Shown here: one piece after another, positions 53,873 to 62,740 of the stretch
How the letters are laid out: each line of letters starts with the position of its first letter
Numbering within the stretch: position 1 is the stretch's first letter
DNA from: Endozoicomonas sp965208385
GTDB taxonomy: Bacteria; Pseudomonadota; Gammaproteobacteria; Pseudomonadales; Endozoicomonadaceae
NCBI GenBank assembly: GCA_965208385.1
Contig: CBDBOO010000071.1
Span: 1 to 64,000, forward strand
DNA length: 64,000 nucleotides
Reading direction: 5' to 3'
Made by a program: the position numbers and the translations under genes
Notes under the pieces: generated by a model
Seen by the model: only the letters and a program-made list of their open reading frames with translations
Databases searched by the model: none
Told to the model about the DNA's origin: nothing

Positions 53873-55473
53873 TTCCTGCCTCCTCTACGCTTAATGCTGG
53901 TTTATTAGCTTCCAGAACAAACTTGTTGGCCAGCAGCCTGGCGGGAGTAACCTTCAGACCATTAAGCCAGTTCTCCGGCTCTACACCCGCTTCAGACCGG
54001 GTCATCTCGACATCAACACCTTCACTGGCTTTTTTATCATCAATCCTGATTTCGTCGGCCTTGTCCATGGCTTGTTCCCGCTGCTCTGCACGACGGTTAG
54101 CACGTTTTTTTTTCCAGCTCTGCCATAATGACGGCTATTTTTTTCCGATTGATCATCGCCTCTGGAAAATCGGATCTCAGAGACAATGCCTTATCATAAG
54201 TTTCCAGAGCCTGATCCCAGAGTTTCTGCTGGGCATAGCTGTTTGCCTCATAAAAGGCCGCTTCAGGCGTCTGAATTACCGAAAAAGTCTGCTGGGCATC
54301 TTTAAACCTGTTGGCTTTGTAGTAAGCGACACCTTTCCAATATAGATTGTCATACCGTTCAGCAGCCGATTCATAACGCCCCTGGTCGTAAGCCAGTTGC
54401 CCTTGTTGGTCCGGTGTAAACCACCAGTCAATAAAATCTGCCTGAGCCTGTTGTGGCGTCATGGAGGTCATCAGAGAAAATGCCAGCACTGCACTGTATA
54501 ATGTCCAGCCCTTACGGAACCACAGCAATGCCAGGGGCAACAGTAACCAGATCAGTGCATAGCCATTGTTCTGCCATTCAAACTGTGGATCATCATTGTG
54601 GGCATTTTTGGTATCGCTCTCAATGCGCTGGTTCAGCCATTCGATATCAGAGTTATCCACAGACACTCCAATCACCGATACGCCGGAATCCCTTAACTCA
54701 ACAAATGGCTCTAGAGGTAATTTGCTGTCCACAGGCACATTGATTCGAAAGCCCTCGGGCAATTTCAGTGGGCCACCATCGGTAGTACCCACTGCCAGCA
54801 CCTGTACCGGATAACCGGAAGCACGGCTGAAGTCATTGATCTGATCAATATTGTCTTCTTCCAGATAATCGGTCACCAACACCACATTGGCCGGACGATC
54901 AATGCCTTTTAATAATGTCTTCACCTGCTTTAGTGCCGCTTGCAGATTGTCGCCCGGTTTTGGCATCAAAGCGGGTTCCAGCGCGTCCAGAAACAGAGTG
55001 ATAAATTCAGGATCATCGGTGACTGGCACAACAGAGTGAGCCGTTCCGGCGTAGGTGATCAGACCAAACAGGGCTTTCGGGCGCAACGCGATCAGTTCCC
55101 GAATTTTCTGTTTCGCCCGCTGGTTCCGGGTTGGAGAGACATCGGAAGAGTACATGGACAAGTCATTATCCAATACAACTATTACGGCAGCCTGCTGATC
55201 CAGGGCTTCAGGCACATCACGTTGCCAGCTTGGCCCTGCCATGGCAATCATCCCCAGAGACATGAGCGCAACCAGGACGTGACGGGGTTGTATTAACGCA
55301 GAACTGCCCAGATTAATACGCTGATGTCGAAACAGTTGTGCAGAAATCAACTCACGCCAGGCCGATGCCGGTTTACTCTGGCTATGCAGTAACAACATAA
55401 TCACTGCACAGGCAACCAGTCCCCAGAGCCACTGAGGGTTCAGAAAATGAATGTTACGGAAAAAGTCGATCAT
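53865..55473 (-). CDS. BatB/BatC-like VWA-TPR membrane protein, frame broken at an A9 tract
   Basis: The first frame (55473-54097, 458 aa) has an N-terminal membrane segment, a VWA domain (VIVVLDNDLSMYSSDVSPTR, a degenerate MIDAS with DNDLS), further membrane helices and a TPR part (GRYESAAERYDNLYWKGVAY...LWDQALETYDKALSLRSDFP). It stops right after a run of nine A (coding strand, 54105-54113). With eight A the frame continues EKKRANRRAEQREQAMDKAD to the stop at 53865, giving a family-typical end (WLNGLKVTPARLLANKF). Either the run is a sequencing error, or the A9 tract acts as a slippage site that yields two protein forms. Confidence 0.75.
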
Positions 55474-56549
55474 GCCTTTTGTGCCTCCCCAGTAGAGGTC
55501 TTTGTCGTATTTATAGACGTTTTACGTCGTGTCATTCGAATTAACCAGTGAATCAGTAAACCACCTGTTAACAGAAGAAGCACCAGGGCCAGAGGCCACA
55601 TAAACAAGGGTTTGTGTGTGGACCAGGTGAACCGGTTCTGCATGTGCGGCGTTAACTGATCAATTTCAGAATAGATTGCATCAAGCTGCTGTTTGTCAGC
55701 GCCCACAAACGACAGACCGCCCGTTTTACTGGCGATACTTGCCAGTTGCACAGTATCAACTTTGGCCGCTTCATCCTCAACGTTCTCTGTGCCTATGGCG
55801 ATGGTGTGAATTTTGATGCCTTTCTTGACTGCCAGATCGGTGGCGACTTTGGGAGGCAGCGAAGAAGCCGTGTCATTGCCATCGGTGAGAAGAATAGCAA
55901 CCTGTTCTTCTGTATCGCTCTGTTCAAACATACGGATGGCTACACCAACGGCATCGCCCAGGGCTGTTTGTTCACCCGCAATACCGGGTTGTAAATCTTT
56001 AAGGACAGACTGCAATGCCCTGTGGTCAGCACTGAAAGGTGCCTGGGGAAAAGCACCGGAACCAAAGATCACCAGACCAATACGATCATCCGGACGCTGT
56101 TCAATAAAACCTGCGACGACGTCTTTTACGGCATTCATTCGCATCTGCAACGCTCCATCAGGAAGCGCAAAATCAACCGTTTCCATGGAGCCGGATGTAT
56201 CAATGACCAGCAGGATGTCGCGTACCGGAACTTCACGGCTTTGTGGCGGCTTAACTTCACGGGGGCCAGCGGCAGCAAACACCAGCAGTAACCAACAGAT
56301 TACCGCCAGCATTTTTTGCATCAGTGGCATTCTGGCCGGAGTCTCCTGCCGGAACCCTCTTTGACCCGTAGCACCCAGCATCATATTCAGAAAAGGGACA
56401 CGTACTACCTCTTCCGGAGGGTTATACACTGGCATGAAGCGGTGTATTAACAATGGCAGTGGCAATACCAGGAAAACCCAGGGAAAAGCAAAACTCAACT
56501 CTTCCCAGCTGGGTAGTTGAGTCAGCAAAGTAGCCATAACATCAAACAT
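55470..56549 (-). CDS. batA: BatA-like VWA-domain membrane protein
   Basis: 359 aa. N-terminal membrane helices (FAFPWVFLVLPLPLLIHRF and LAVICWLLLVFAAAGPRE), a VWA domain with an intact metal site (ILLVIDTSGSMETVD, D-x-S-x-S-like, then LLTDGNDTASS), and a C-terminal helix (PLALVLLLLTGGLLIHWLIR). These aerotolerance-type VWA proteins work with MoxR ATPases as chaperone-like complexes. It overlaps both neighbours by 4-8 bp. Confidence 0.88.
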   Translation of the reverse strand: MFDVMATLLTQLPSWEELSFAFPWVFLVLPLPLLIHRFMPVYNPPEEVVRVPFLNMMLGATGQRGFRQETPARMPLMQKMLAVICWLLLVFAAAGPREVKPPQSREVPVRDILLVIDTSGSMETVDFALPDGALQMRMNAVKDVVAGFIEQRPDDRIGLVIFGSGAFPQAPFSADHRALQSVLKDLQPGIAGEQTALGDAVGVAIRMFEQSDTEEQVAILLTDGNDTASSLPPKVATDLAVKKGIKIHTIAIGTENVEDEAAKVDTVQLASIASKTGGLSFVGADKQQLDAIYSEIDQLTPHMQNRFTWSTHKPLFMWPLALVLLLLTGGLLIHWLIRMTRRKTSINTTKTSTGEAQKA

Positions 56550-57114
56550 CAGGCAGCTCCTTGATCCATTGACGAAGCAGTGAATACAGTGACGTCAATT
56601 CAGTTTCCGGGATGCCCTGATTGGAACGCTGATTGGAACGCTGATTGGAACGCTGATTGGAACGCTGATTGGAACGATAAGCAATATCGGACAGGTGACT
56701 TGCAGGGCCATGAGCAAAGTTAATCTGCTTCTGATTCATACCCAGCTTGGCATTGATTCTGTTAACCTGTTCAAGCCATGCTCTGCCGCTGGCCTGAGAC
56801 AATTCAGCACGGGGCACATGCACCAGCAGCACACGCTTAATCAGTACCGGCAAGCGATGAGCTTCACCGGCCACCTCAATATCATTCAATAGTGCCAGAG
56901 CTTCCCGGCGCCAGAGATCACGTTTTTTGCGATAGTAATGTCGAAAACCTAAAATCAGGGCAACAGTCAACAGCAGGCCAAACAGCCAATACCATCCGGG
57001 GGTTACCGGCATAAACGAGATACTTTGCGGATCCGTCAGTTCGGCCAGATCCTTAGGCACCATAAACATCTTGTTGAGAATATCTACCGGTGCCGAGGTT
57101 TGCTCTTCAGTCAT
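56542..57114 (-). CDS. DUF4381-domain protein
   Basis: 190 aa from the ATG at 57114 (MTEEQTSAPVDILNKM), which overlaps the preceding stop by 8 bp as elsewhere in this operon. One membrane helix (GWYWLFGLLLTVALILGFRHYY) is followed by a cytoplasmic part with the DUF4381 pattern (ALALLNDIEV, LLVHVPRAELSQASGRAWLE). A Ser-Asn-Gln-Arg repeat (five 12-bp units) lies near the C-terminus. It is found in MoxR/VWA operons of gammaproteobacteria; the molecular role is unknown. Confidence 0.82.
   Translation of the reverse strand: MTEEQTSAPVDILNKMFMVPKDLAELTDPQSISFMPVTPGWYWLFGLLLTVALILGFRHYYRKKRDLWRREALALLNDIEVAGEAHRLPVLIKRVLLVHVPRAELSQASGRAWLEQVNRINAKLGMNQKQINFAHGPASHLSDIAYRSNQRSNQRSNQRSNQRSNQGIPETELTSLYSLLRQWIKELPDV
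56617..56676 (-). repeat. Five tandem 12-bp repeats in the DUF4381 gene
   Basis: CTGATTGGAACG (plus strand) is repeated five times exactly, encoding SNQR units. It lies between the family domain and the C-terminal helix of the protein. Confidence 0.95.
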
Positions 57115-58075
57115 TGCCCAGCCCTCCCTGCATACCACCAAATCCAAACGCTTCCCGAAGCTGGTCGGTAATACTGCGATTGGTATTAATAGCGAAAGCC
57201 GGAACGCCCAACTGATTGACCCGTTTTTTCATGTTAATCACACGCTCTCGCAGGGTGTTGAACAGAGATTCGTTCATTCGACGATTACCCAGATCAAATC
57301 GGGCCATCTGATCGTTATGGGTAACGGTTAACTCGCCATGATCCGGCTGGTTATCAAGCAAGCCGTCGTACACAGAAACCGCGATCACATCGTTTTTGGC
57401 ACGCAGTTCTTCAATAAAACGGTAGCTGTCGTCTCCCATACCCGCAAAGTCACTGATCAAAATAATCAGAGCATCATGGCCGACCATGCTTCGCACCTGC
57501 ATCAATGCTGTATCCAGCATTTTCAGATTACTGTGAGGCGGATTGTCAGAAGACAGGGATGTATTATACGACTCGATAACGTTAAACATCTGAGCAAGAT
57601 GCTGACGGCTGTTTCTTGGTGAGACCAGATCAAACTTCGCATCATTAAAGACAACCGCTCCCACACGGTCCTTGGCCCGGCTGGTCATCCAACCAATATG
57701 AGCGGCAATACTGGCCGCTGCAACAGACTTCATCATCAGGGTTGAACCAAAGAACATGTCTTGTCGTTGATCAATCATCATCACAATTGGTCGCTCACGT
57801 TCTTCGGTATAGACCCGAACATAAGGCTTTTGCAAACGCGCCGTGACATTCCAATCGATAGTACGGACATCATCGCCCTGGGTGTACTGTCGGATTTCTT
57901 CAAAGCTGACACCGCGACCACGCACCCTGGAGGCGCGGGAACCATGAAGAAAACTTCGGACAGGTTGTTTCGGAAGGAGGCTCAGTTCTTTGCAGCTATA
58001 TTCCAGCTGCATCATCTCGTCAAGCGAGAGATAGACGCCTTTGTGTTCATTCATGTCATTGCTTGTCTGACCCAT
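57107..58075 (-). CDS. DUF58-domain protein (MoxR-associated)
   Basis: 322 aa. The DUF58 signature is complete: FLHGSRASRVRGRGVSFEEI, RQYTQGDDVRTIDWNVTARL, PYVRVYTEERERPIVMMIDQ. It is followed by a VWA-like fold (LIILISDFAGMGDD). DUF58 proteins accompany MoxR ATPases and VWA proteins. Translation may begin at MGQTSNDMNEH or seven codons later. An unusually long and structured gap (58076-58192) separates it from moxR. Confidence 0.9.
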   Translation of the reverse strand: MGQTSNDMNEHKGVYLSLDEMMQLEYSCKELSLLPKQPVRSFLHGSRASRVRGRGVSFEEIRQYTQGDDVRTIDWNVTARLQKPYVRVYTEERERPIVMMIDQRQDMFFGSTLMMKSVAAASIAAHIGWMTSRAKDRVGAVVFNDAKFDLVSPRNSRQHLAQMFNVIESYNTSLSSDNPPHSNLKMLDTALMQVRSMVGHDALIILISDFAGMGDDSYRFIEELRAKNDVIAVSVYDGLLDNQPDHGELTVTHNDQMARFDLGNRRMNESLFNTLRERVINMKKRVNQLGVPAFAINTNRSITDQLREAFGFGGMQGGLGND

Positions 58076-58192
58076 ATAACATCCTGCAATCTGGAGCGCA
58101 GGTCGGTAAGACCGCTCCCATGCTCCGGTTCGGGAGCGTTAACTGAGCTGAGCCTGTGCATTCCCCCACAGAGCGTAGGGGGAGGGAATTTT
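58076..58192 (-). other. Structured intercistronic spacer in the MoxR/Bat operon
   Basis: On the transcribed strand it has three consecutive stem-loops: CCCCC/GGGGG (from 58174), GCTCCC/GGGAGC (about 58110-58140) and GGAGC-GGTC/GACC-GCTCC (58096-58121). The other genes of the operon overlap. It could attenuate or stabilise the mRNA so that moxR is made in a different amount from the downstream genes. Confidence 0.45.
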
Positions 58193-59200
58193 TCAGGGTA
58201 CGACGACCAGCGACAGCAGTGCATCAACCACCTTGTCGGCATCCACACCATCAGCACTGGCTTTGTAAGTCAGTATCATGCGGTGACGCAACACCGGATG
58301 AATAATCGCCTGAACATCCTGAGGGGTCACAAAATCACGACCTTCCAGCCAGGCATGGGCACGCGACGCACGCTCCAGGGAGATGCTGGCACGAGGGCTG
58401 GCACCCACAGAAATCCAGTTGGCTACCTGTTCTGCCTCTTCACTGCCAATAGAGGCCGGGAAACGGGTCGCATCCACCAGATCGATGATGTAACCTTCAA
58501 TGGCTTCAGAGATATGAATACTGGCAATTTCCTTCCAGCTTTCGAAAACCTGCTCCTGGGGTATTGATTCAAACTCTGCGCCTGTGGCTTCAGCATCGGC
58601 ATGAACAACACCCGCTTTTTTCTGCTGTTCACCCCGAACCAGCCCCAGCATCTTTCGTTCGCTTTCCTTGTCTGGATAATTCACCTGAATTTTCATAAGA
58701 AAACGGTCAAGCTGCGCTTCCGGCAAAGGGTAAGTACCTTCCTGCTCTACCGGGTTCTGGGTAGCCAGTGTCATAAACAGATTGGGTAGTTTATAGGTAG
58801 TGCCCGCTACAGTAATCTGTCGTTCTTCCATGGCTTCAAGTAACGCCGCCTGTACCTTGGCAGGAGCACGGTTGATTTCGTCCACCAGAATCAGGTTGCC
58901 AAACAAAGGACCTTTGCGAAAACGGAAACCACTTTCTCCGCCTTCGTTATAGTACATCTCGGTTCCGGTAATATCAGACGGCAACAGGTCAGGCGTAAAC
59001 TGCACACGACGGAACTCGCCTTCCAGATGCTGGGCCAAACTCCGGATAGCCCGGGTTTTAGCCAGCCCTGGCAAACCTTCCAGCAACAGGTTTCCATCAC
59101 ACAGCAGGGTAATCAAAATACTTCGAATGACATCTTTCTGGCCAATAATGGCCTGGCCCATACGCTGTTCAAGATCGAGCAGAGACTCGCGTGCGGTCAT
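58193..59200 (-). CDS. MoxR-family AAA+ ATPase
   Basis: 335 aa. Walker A GLPGLAKTRAI at about residue 40-46 (GNLLLEGLPGLAKT), Walker B LILVDEINRAPAKVQAALLE, and the MoxR sequence MEERQITVAGTTYKLPNLFM with ATQNPVEQEGTYPLPEAQLD and the sensor/arginine region. It acts as a chaperone-like motor for VWA-domain partners encoded downstream. Its start is 2 bp after the stop of the sulfatase maturase, so translation is probably coupled. Confidence 0.94.
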   Translation of the reverse strand: MTARESLLDLEQRMGQAIIGQKDVIRSILITLLCDGNLLLEGLPGLAKTRAIRSLAQHLEGEFRRVQFTPDLLPSDITGTEMYYNEGGESGFRFRKGPLFGNLILVDEINRAPAKVQAALLEAMEERQITVAGTTYKLPNLFMTLATQNPVEQEGTYPLPEAQLDRFLMKIQVNYPDKESERKMLGLVRGEQQKKAGVVHADAEATGAEFESIPQEQVFESWKEIASIHISEAIEGYIIDLVDATRFPASIGSEEAEQVANWISVGASPRASISLERASRAHAWLEGRDFVTPQDVQAIIHPVLRHRMILTYKASADGVDADKVVDALLSLVVVP

Positions 59201-59202
59201 GC

Positions 59203-60492
59203 TTAGGCTCCTGGATTAGACTGACGGTGCAGAGCGGCAATACCGTGCAGGATTGGCTCAGCAAATTTGAAGAATTTCTTTTGACCGGGGCAAAGGTAAT
59301 TCAACCCTGACTCACCCGTTTTTGTACGAACCAGACGGTTTTTTGGACACTCACCCCAGCATAGCTTGAGATAATTACATTGCTTGCATTGATTTGGCAG
59401 GGTGTCTTTTTTACCCATACCAAAAGCCTGTTGACGCTCGGAGAACACCAGATTGGCGAGGTAGTGATTTTTCAGATGACCCAGCTGATATTCAGGATAA
59501 ACATAGTGGTCGCAGGAGTAAATTGAGCCATCGTGTTCAATGGCCAGACCTTTACCACAGAATTCAGCGGTGACACAGAGCTGTGACTCCATACCCATGG
59601 TCTGGGCTACAGCCGTTTCAAACAGGTTGACTTGTACACGGCCAAAGTCGTTATTTACCCACTCTTCAAAGGTAGCGACCAGAAAATCACCCCAGTCTTT
59701 TGGGTCAACAGACCAGTCGGTAACTATAGAATCCGGATGCCCTGGCTTGGCACGTGGGCTGCCGGAGCGAGGTACATGTTGTTCTTCTCCGAATTGCGGA
59801 GCCGTTGTCGTGAAATCAGCTGGCTCAACGCAAGGCGTGAACTGGATATAGGTTGCACCCAGTTCACGGGTCAGGAATCGGTAGACTTCCAGAGGTTTTT
59901 GAGCATTTTGACGGTTCACTACCGCCAGAGCGTTAAACGGAACGCCATGTTTTTTCATGCAGTTCGCAGCAGCCATTACCCGATCAAAGGTTGGCTTGCC
60001 GGAACGGGTGACACGATGCAGATCGTGCAGTTCCCGAGGACCATCAATAGACAGGCCCACCAGAAATTTATGTTCTTTCAGGAATTGGCACCACTCGTCA
60101 TTGAGGGCTATTCCATTGGTTTGAAGGTCGTTCTGAATAGTCACGCCTTCCGGCTTGTATTTAGCCTGAAGTTCAACAATACGTTTGAAGTAGTCCAGAC
60201 CCAACAGCGTCGGTTCGCCGCCCTGCCAGGAGAAGATAATTTCTTCGCCGTCCTGACTTTCAATATATTGTTCAATAAAGAAATCCAGCATCTTGTCGTC
60301 CATTCGCTGACCGCGATTCTGGTCGAGAAGCTGTTCTTTATGAAGATAGAAACAGTAGGAGCAGTCCAGGTTGCAGGCAGAACCAATGGGCTTGGCCATC
60401 ACATGGAAGCGTCGCTTGTACTTGGGCTTATCGCTAAGATCCTTCCTGGCGGTGGGTAGTGGGTTTAGAGGGATCAGGGTACTATTTTTCAT
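59203..60492 (-). CDS. Anaerobic sulfatase-maturating enzyme (radical SAM, SPASM)
   Basis: 429 aa. Radical-SAM cluster motif CNLDCSYC (Cys40, 44, 47), SAM site IIFSWQGGEPTLLGLDYF, and a C-terminal SPASM region with further Cys groups (LCVTAEFCGKGLAIEHDGSIY, SCDHYVYPEYQLG, CKQCNYLKLCWGECPKN). It oxidises the active-site Ser or Cys of sulfatases to formylglycine without oxygen. The upstream sulfatase has the matching Ser site. The enzyme is oxygen-sensitive in vitro, which fits the FNR-type box upstream of the sulfatase. Confidence 0.92.
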   Translation of the reverse strand: MKNSTLIPLNPLPTARKDLSDKPKYKRRFHVMAKPIGSACNLDCSYCFYLHKEQLLDQNRGQRMDDKMLDFFIEQYIESQDGEEIIFSWQGGEPTLLGLDYFKRIVELQAKYKPEGVTIQNDLQTNGIALNDEWCQFLKEHKFLVGLSIDGPRELHDLHRVTRSGKPTFDRVMAAANCMKKHGVPFNALAVVNRQNAQKPLEVYRFLTRELGATYIQFTPCVEPADFTTTAPQFGEEQHVPRSGSPRAKPGHPDSIVTDWSVDPKDWGDFLVATFEEWVNNDFGRVQVNLFETAVAQTMGMESQLCVTAEFCGKGLAIEHDGSIYSCDHYVYPEYQLGHLKNHYLANLVFSERQQAFGMGKKDTLPNQCKQCNYLKLCWGECPKNRLVRTKTGESGLNYLCPGQKKFFKFAEPILHGIAALHRQSNPGA

Positions 60493-60585
60493 AAAACCTA
60501 CATGCTAGCGATAGCATCAACAATACTGTATTGGGATGATCCTTTATTAAAGAGGCCCAAAAAATTAAATAAATCAAATAAATAA

Positions 60586-60614
60586 AAAGTGGAAGTCACG
60601 TGACTCCCACTTTT
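60586..60614 (-). terminator. Rho-independent terminator after the sulfatase gene
   Basis: On the minus strand AAAGTGGGAGTCAC pairs with GTGACTTCCACTTT with one mismatch, followed directly by TTTTTATTTATTT. It lies 18 bp after the sulfatase stop and before the maturase, so part of the transcripts would end here and the maturase/MoxR genes would be expressed at a lower level. Confidence 0.85.
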
Positions 60615-60631
60615 CACGCATCAGTCAACCA

Positions 60632-62194
60632 CTACTGGCTGGCCTGTTGTGCAGCTTTCGCTTTCTTCACAGAGTCCATCATGTTCTTCATGACTTTATC
60701 TACGGAGAAGCTAGGCGCTTCCTGACGTGGCGGATACTGTTTGAAAGAACCCAGCATTTCAGCAACTTTCACCTGGGCAGGCACCAGCTGGAATACACGT
60801 TTGAACATCCAGTCGTCATATCCAAAGCCCTGGTCACCTTTTTCCAGCGGATCAACCGCCAGGTCAAAGATCATAGGAATACGCAGGTTAGTGAACTCGT
60901 TAGTCCAAACATCCCAGCCTTTATTTTCCTGGATCTTGAAGTGCATTTTCCAGCGACCGTTACGCATGGCAATCAGGTCACCGTCGTCAGACCAGTAGAA
61001 GAATTCCTGACGTGGAGACTTCTCAACCTTACCTGTCAGATATTCGGTCATGTCGTAACCGTCCAGGTGGTTGTTATAGGTCGTACCGTTAGAAGCCTTA
61101 TAGCCTTTCAGCAGGTCAGCTTTAATAGTGTCGTTACCCGCAGCAGCAACCAGAGTCGGGAACCAGTCTTCGTGAGAAAATTGATCGTTAAGAAGAGTTC
61201 CCGGCTGAATCTTGCCAGGCCACTTAATCATTGCCGGTAAACGGAAGCCGCCTTCCCAGCCCGTGTTCTTCTCACCACGGAAAGGCGCGAAAGCAGCGTC
61301 TGGCCAGGTGGCATTCATAGGACCATTATCGGTTGTATAAATAATAATGGTATTGTCATCTATACCGAGGTCTTTCACTTTCTGCAGAATCTCACCAATC
61401 TGATTGTCATGTTCAACCATGGCATCAGCGTAGAAACCCAGACCACCAGACAGACCTTTGGTCTCATCAGAGATGTGCGTGTACAAATGCATACGGGAAG
61501 TGTTAAACCAGGTGAAGAATGGCTTGTCAGCCTTCACCTGGCGCTCCATGAAGTCACCGGCAGCTGTCAGGAATTCGGAATCTACCGTTTCCATACGCTT
61601 CTTGGTCAGAGGACCAGTATCTTCGATCTTGCCGTCAGCCGTCGTCTTCAGAACACCACGTGGTCCGAAACGTTTACGGAATTCAGGATCCTGAGGGTAA
61701 TCTTCGTTCTCTGGCTCTTCTTCAGCGTTCAGGTGGTACAGGTTACCGAAGAACTCGTCGAAGCCATTATTGGTTGGCAGCATTCTATCCTGGTCACCCA
61801 GGTGGTTCTTACCGAACTGACCGGTAGCATAACCCATGTCACGTAGAGCCTGAGCCATGGTCATATCTTCCTGCTGCAGACCAGTGGATGCACCTGGCAG
61901 GCCTACTTTAGTCAGACCAGTACGGATAGGCATCTGACCTGTGATAAACGCAGAACGACCCGCAGTAGAAGACTGCTGACCATAGTAAGAGGTGAACTTG
62001 GCACCAGCATCAGCAATGCTATCAATATTCGGGGTCTTGTAACCCAGCATGCCCTGGTTGTAGGTTGACAGGTTACCGTAACCTATGTCATCACCCATGA
62101 TGACCAGAATGTTCGGCTGTGAAGCTGCATGAGCAGTACCTACAACTGCAGTCAATGCTGCAGCCGTCAGGGTTTTCTTAAAAACACCAGACAC
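60632..62194 (-). CDS. Secreted Ser-type sulfatase
   Basis: 520 aa. I place the start at a GTG (62194) with AGGAGAAAACC before it, giving signal peptide VSGVFKKTLTAAALTAVVGT-AHA; the frame opens 23 codons earlier without a site. The metal site MGDDIGYG and the active-site motif SSTAGRSAFITGQ (catalytic Ser76 in S-T-A-G-R) place it with Ser-type arylsulfatases. KNHLGDQDRMLPTNNGFDEF and YTTDNGPMNATWPDA are further family motifs. It hydrolyses sulfate esters in the periplasm after Ser conversion to formylglycine. A marine sulfated glycan or sulfolipid is a likely substrate. Confidence 0.92.
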   Translation of the reverse strand: MSGVFKKTLTAAALTAVVGTAHAASQPNILVIMGDDIGYGNLSTYNQGMLGYKTPNIDSIADAGAKFTSYYGQQSSTAGRSAFITGQMPIRTGLTKVGLPGASTGLQQEDMTMAQALRDMGYATGQFGKNHLGDQDRMLPTNNGFDEFFGNLYHLNAEEEPENEDYPQDPEFRKRFGPRGVLKTTADGKIEDTGPLTKKRMETVDSEFLTAAGDFMERQVKADKPFFTWFNTSRMHLYTHISDETKGLSGGLGFYADAMVEHDNQIGEILQKVKDLGIDDNTIIIYTTDNGPMNATWPDAAFAPFRGEKNTGWEGGFRLPAMIKWPGKIQPGTLLNDQFSHEDWFPTLVAAAGNDTIKADLLKGYKASNGTTYNNHLDGYDMTEYLTGKVEKSPRQEFFYWSDDGDLIAMRNGRWKMHFKIQENKGWDVWTNEFTNLRIPMIFDLAVDPLEKGDQGFGYDDWMFKRVFQLVPAQVKVAEMLGSFKQYPPRQEAPSFSVDKVMKNMMDSVKKAKAAQQASQ

Positions 62195-62376
62195 GGTTTT
62201 CTCCTGAATGGAATAATTTCGCAAGACACAAATAAGCCGTATTCTTTGAATGTAAAAATTCAAGAACTGAAGAAAGCGGCTTTGTGATTAACGATGCTAT
62301 TCTCACCTGCTCTTTAACAAAAGGGTTATGCAAAAATGTAAAAAACAAAATCCTTGAATACTGTAATTTAATAAAA

Positions 62377-62390
62377 TTGATTTATATCAA
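62377..62390 (-). promoter_or_regulatory. Perfect FNR-type box
   Basis: TTGAT-TTAT-ATCAA matches the FNR/Anr consensus TTGAT-N4-ATCAA in both halves. It lies 183 bp before the sulfatase GTG and 351 bp before the divergent membrane-protein gene. Confidence 0.55.
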
Positions 62391-62391
62391 C

Positions 62392-62408
62392 ACACTCAAG
62401 GTGAGTGT
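62392..62408. promoter_or_regulatory. Inverted repeat next to the FNR-type box
   Basis: ACACTCA-AGG-TGAGTGT, a perfect 7-bp inverted repeat, starts 2 bp after the FNR-type box. The half-site ACACTC also occurs in the inverted repeat at 12185. It may bind a second regulator. Confidence 0.35.
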
Positions 62409-62740
62409 CATTCTATTTCATTAAACCATTTTAAATTGTCACATTTTGACACTCCGCCTATTAACGAAAATAGTTAGGTGTTAGCCACTAACATTCAATC
62501 TTTCTCAGGTATTTTTTGCATCCACCACTTAACCTTTTCTACTCACAGGCATATAAATACTGTTTTTTATCAGTGATAAATCATCACTGCTCACACACTT
62601 AGAAGACACTTTATCGGAAACCTCATATATACGACATGAATCACCTAGACCAACCCGCAACAAAGACAGTACATGCACCTAACTCACACTCAGAGAATTA
62701 CTCATAAAATGATCTCCCCCCCATTTATCAGGCTCATCAT

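Larger units (their letters stand above)
62195..62740. other. Divergent regulatory region upstream of the sulfatase
   Basis: 546 bp without a gene. It contains the FNR-type box (62377-62390), an adjoining inverted repeat (62392-62408) and AT-rich sequence suited to promoters in both directions. Confidence 0.5.

Noticed and set aside
59632..60459. Plus-strand frame of 275 codons opposite the sulfatase maturase
   Set aside because: The minus-strand reading has the complete radical-SAM and SPASM motifs; the long antisense frame is a composition effect.
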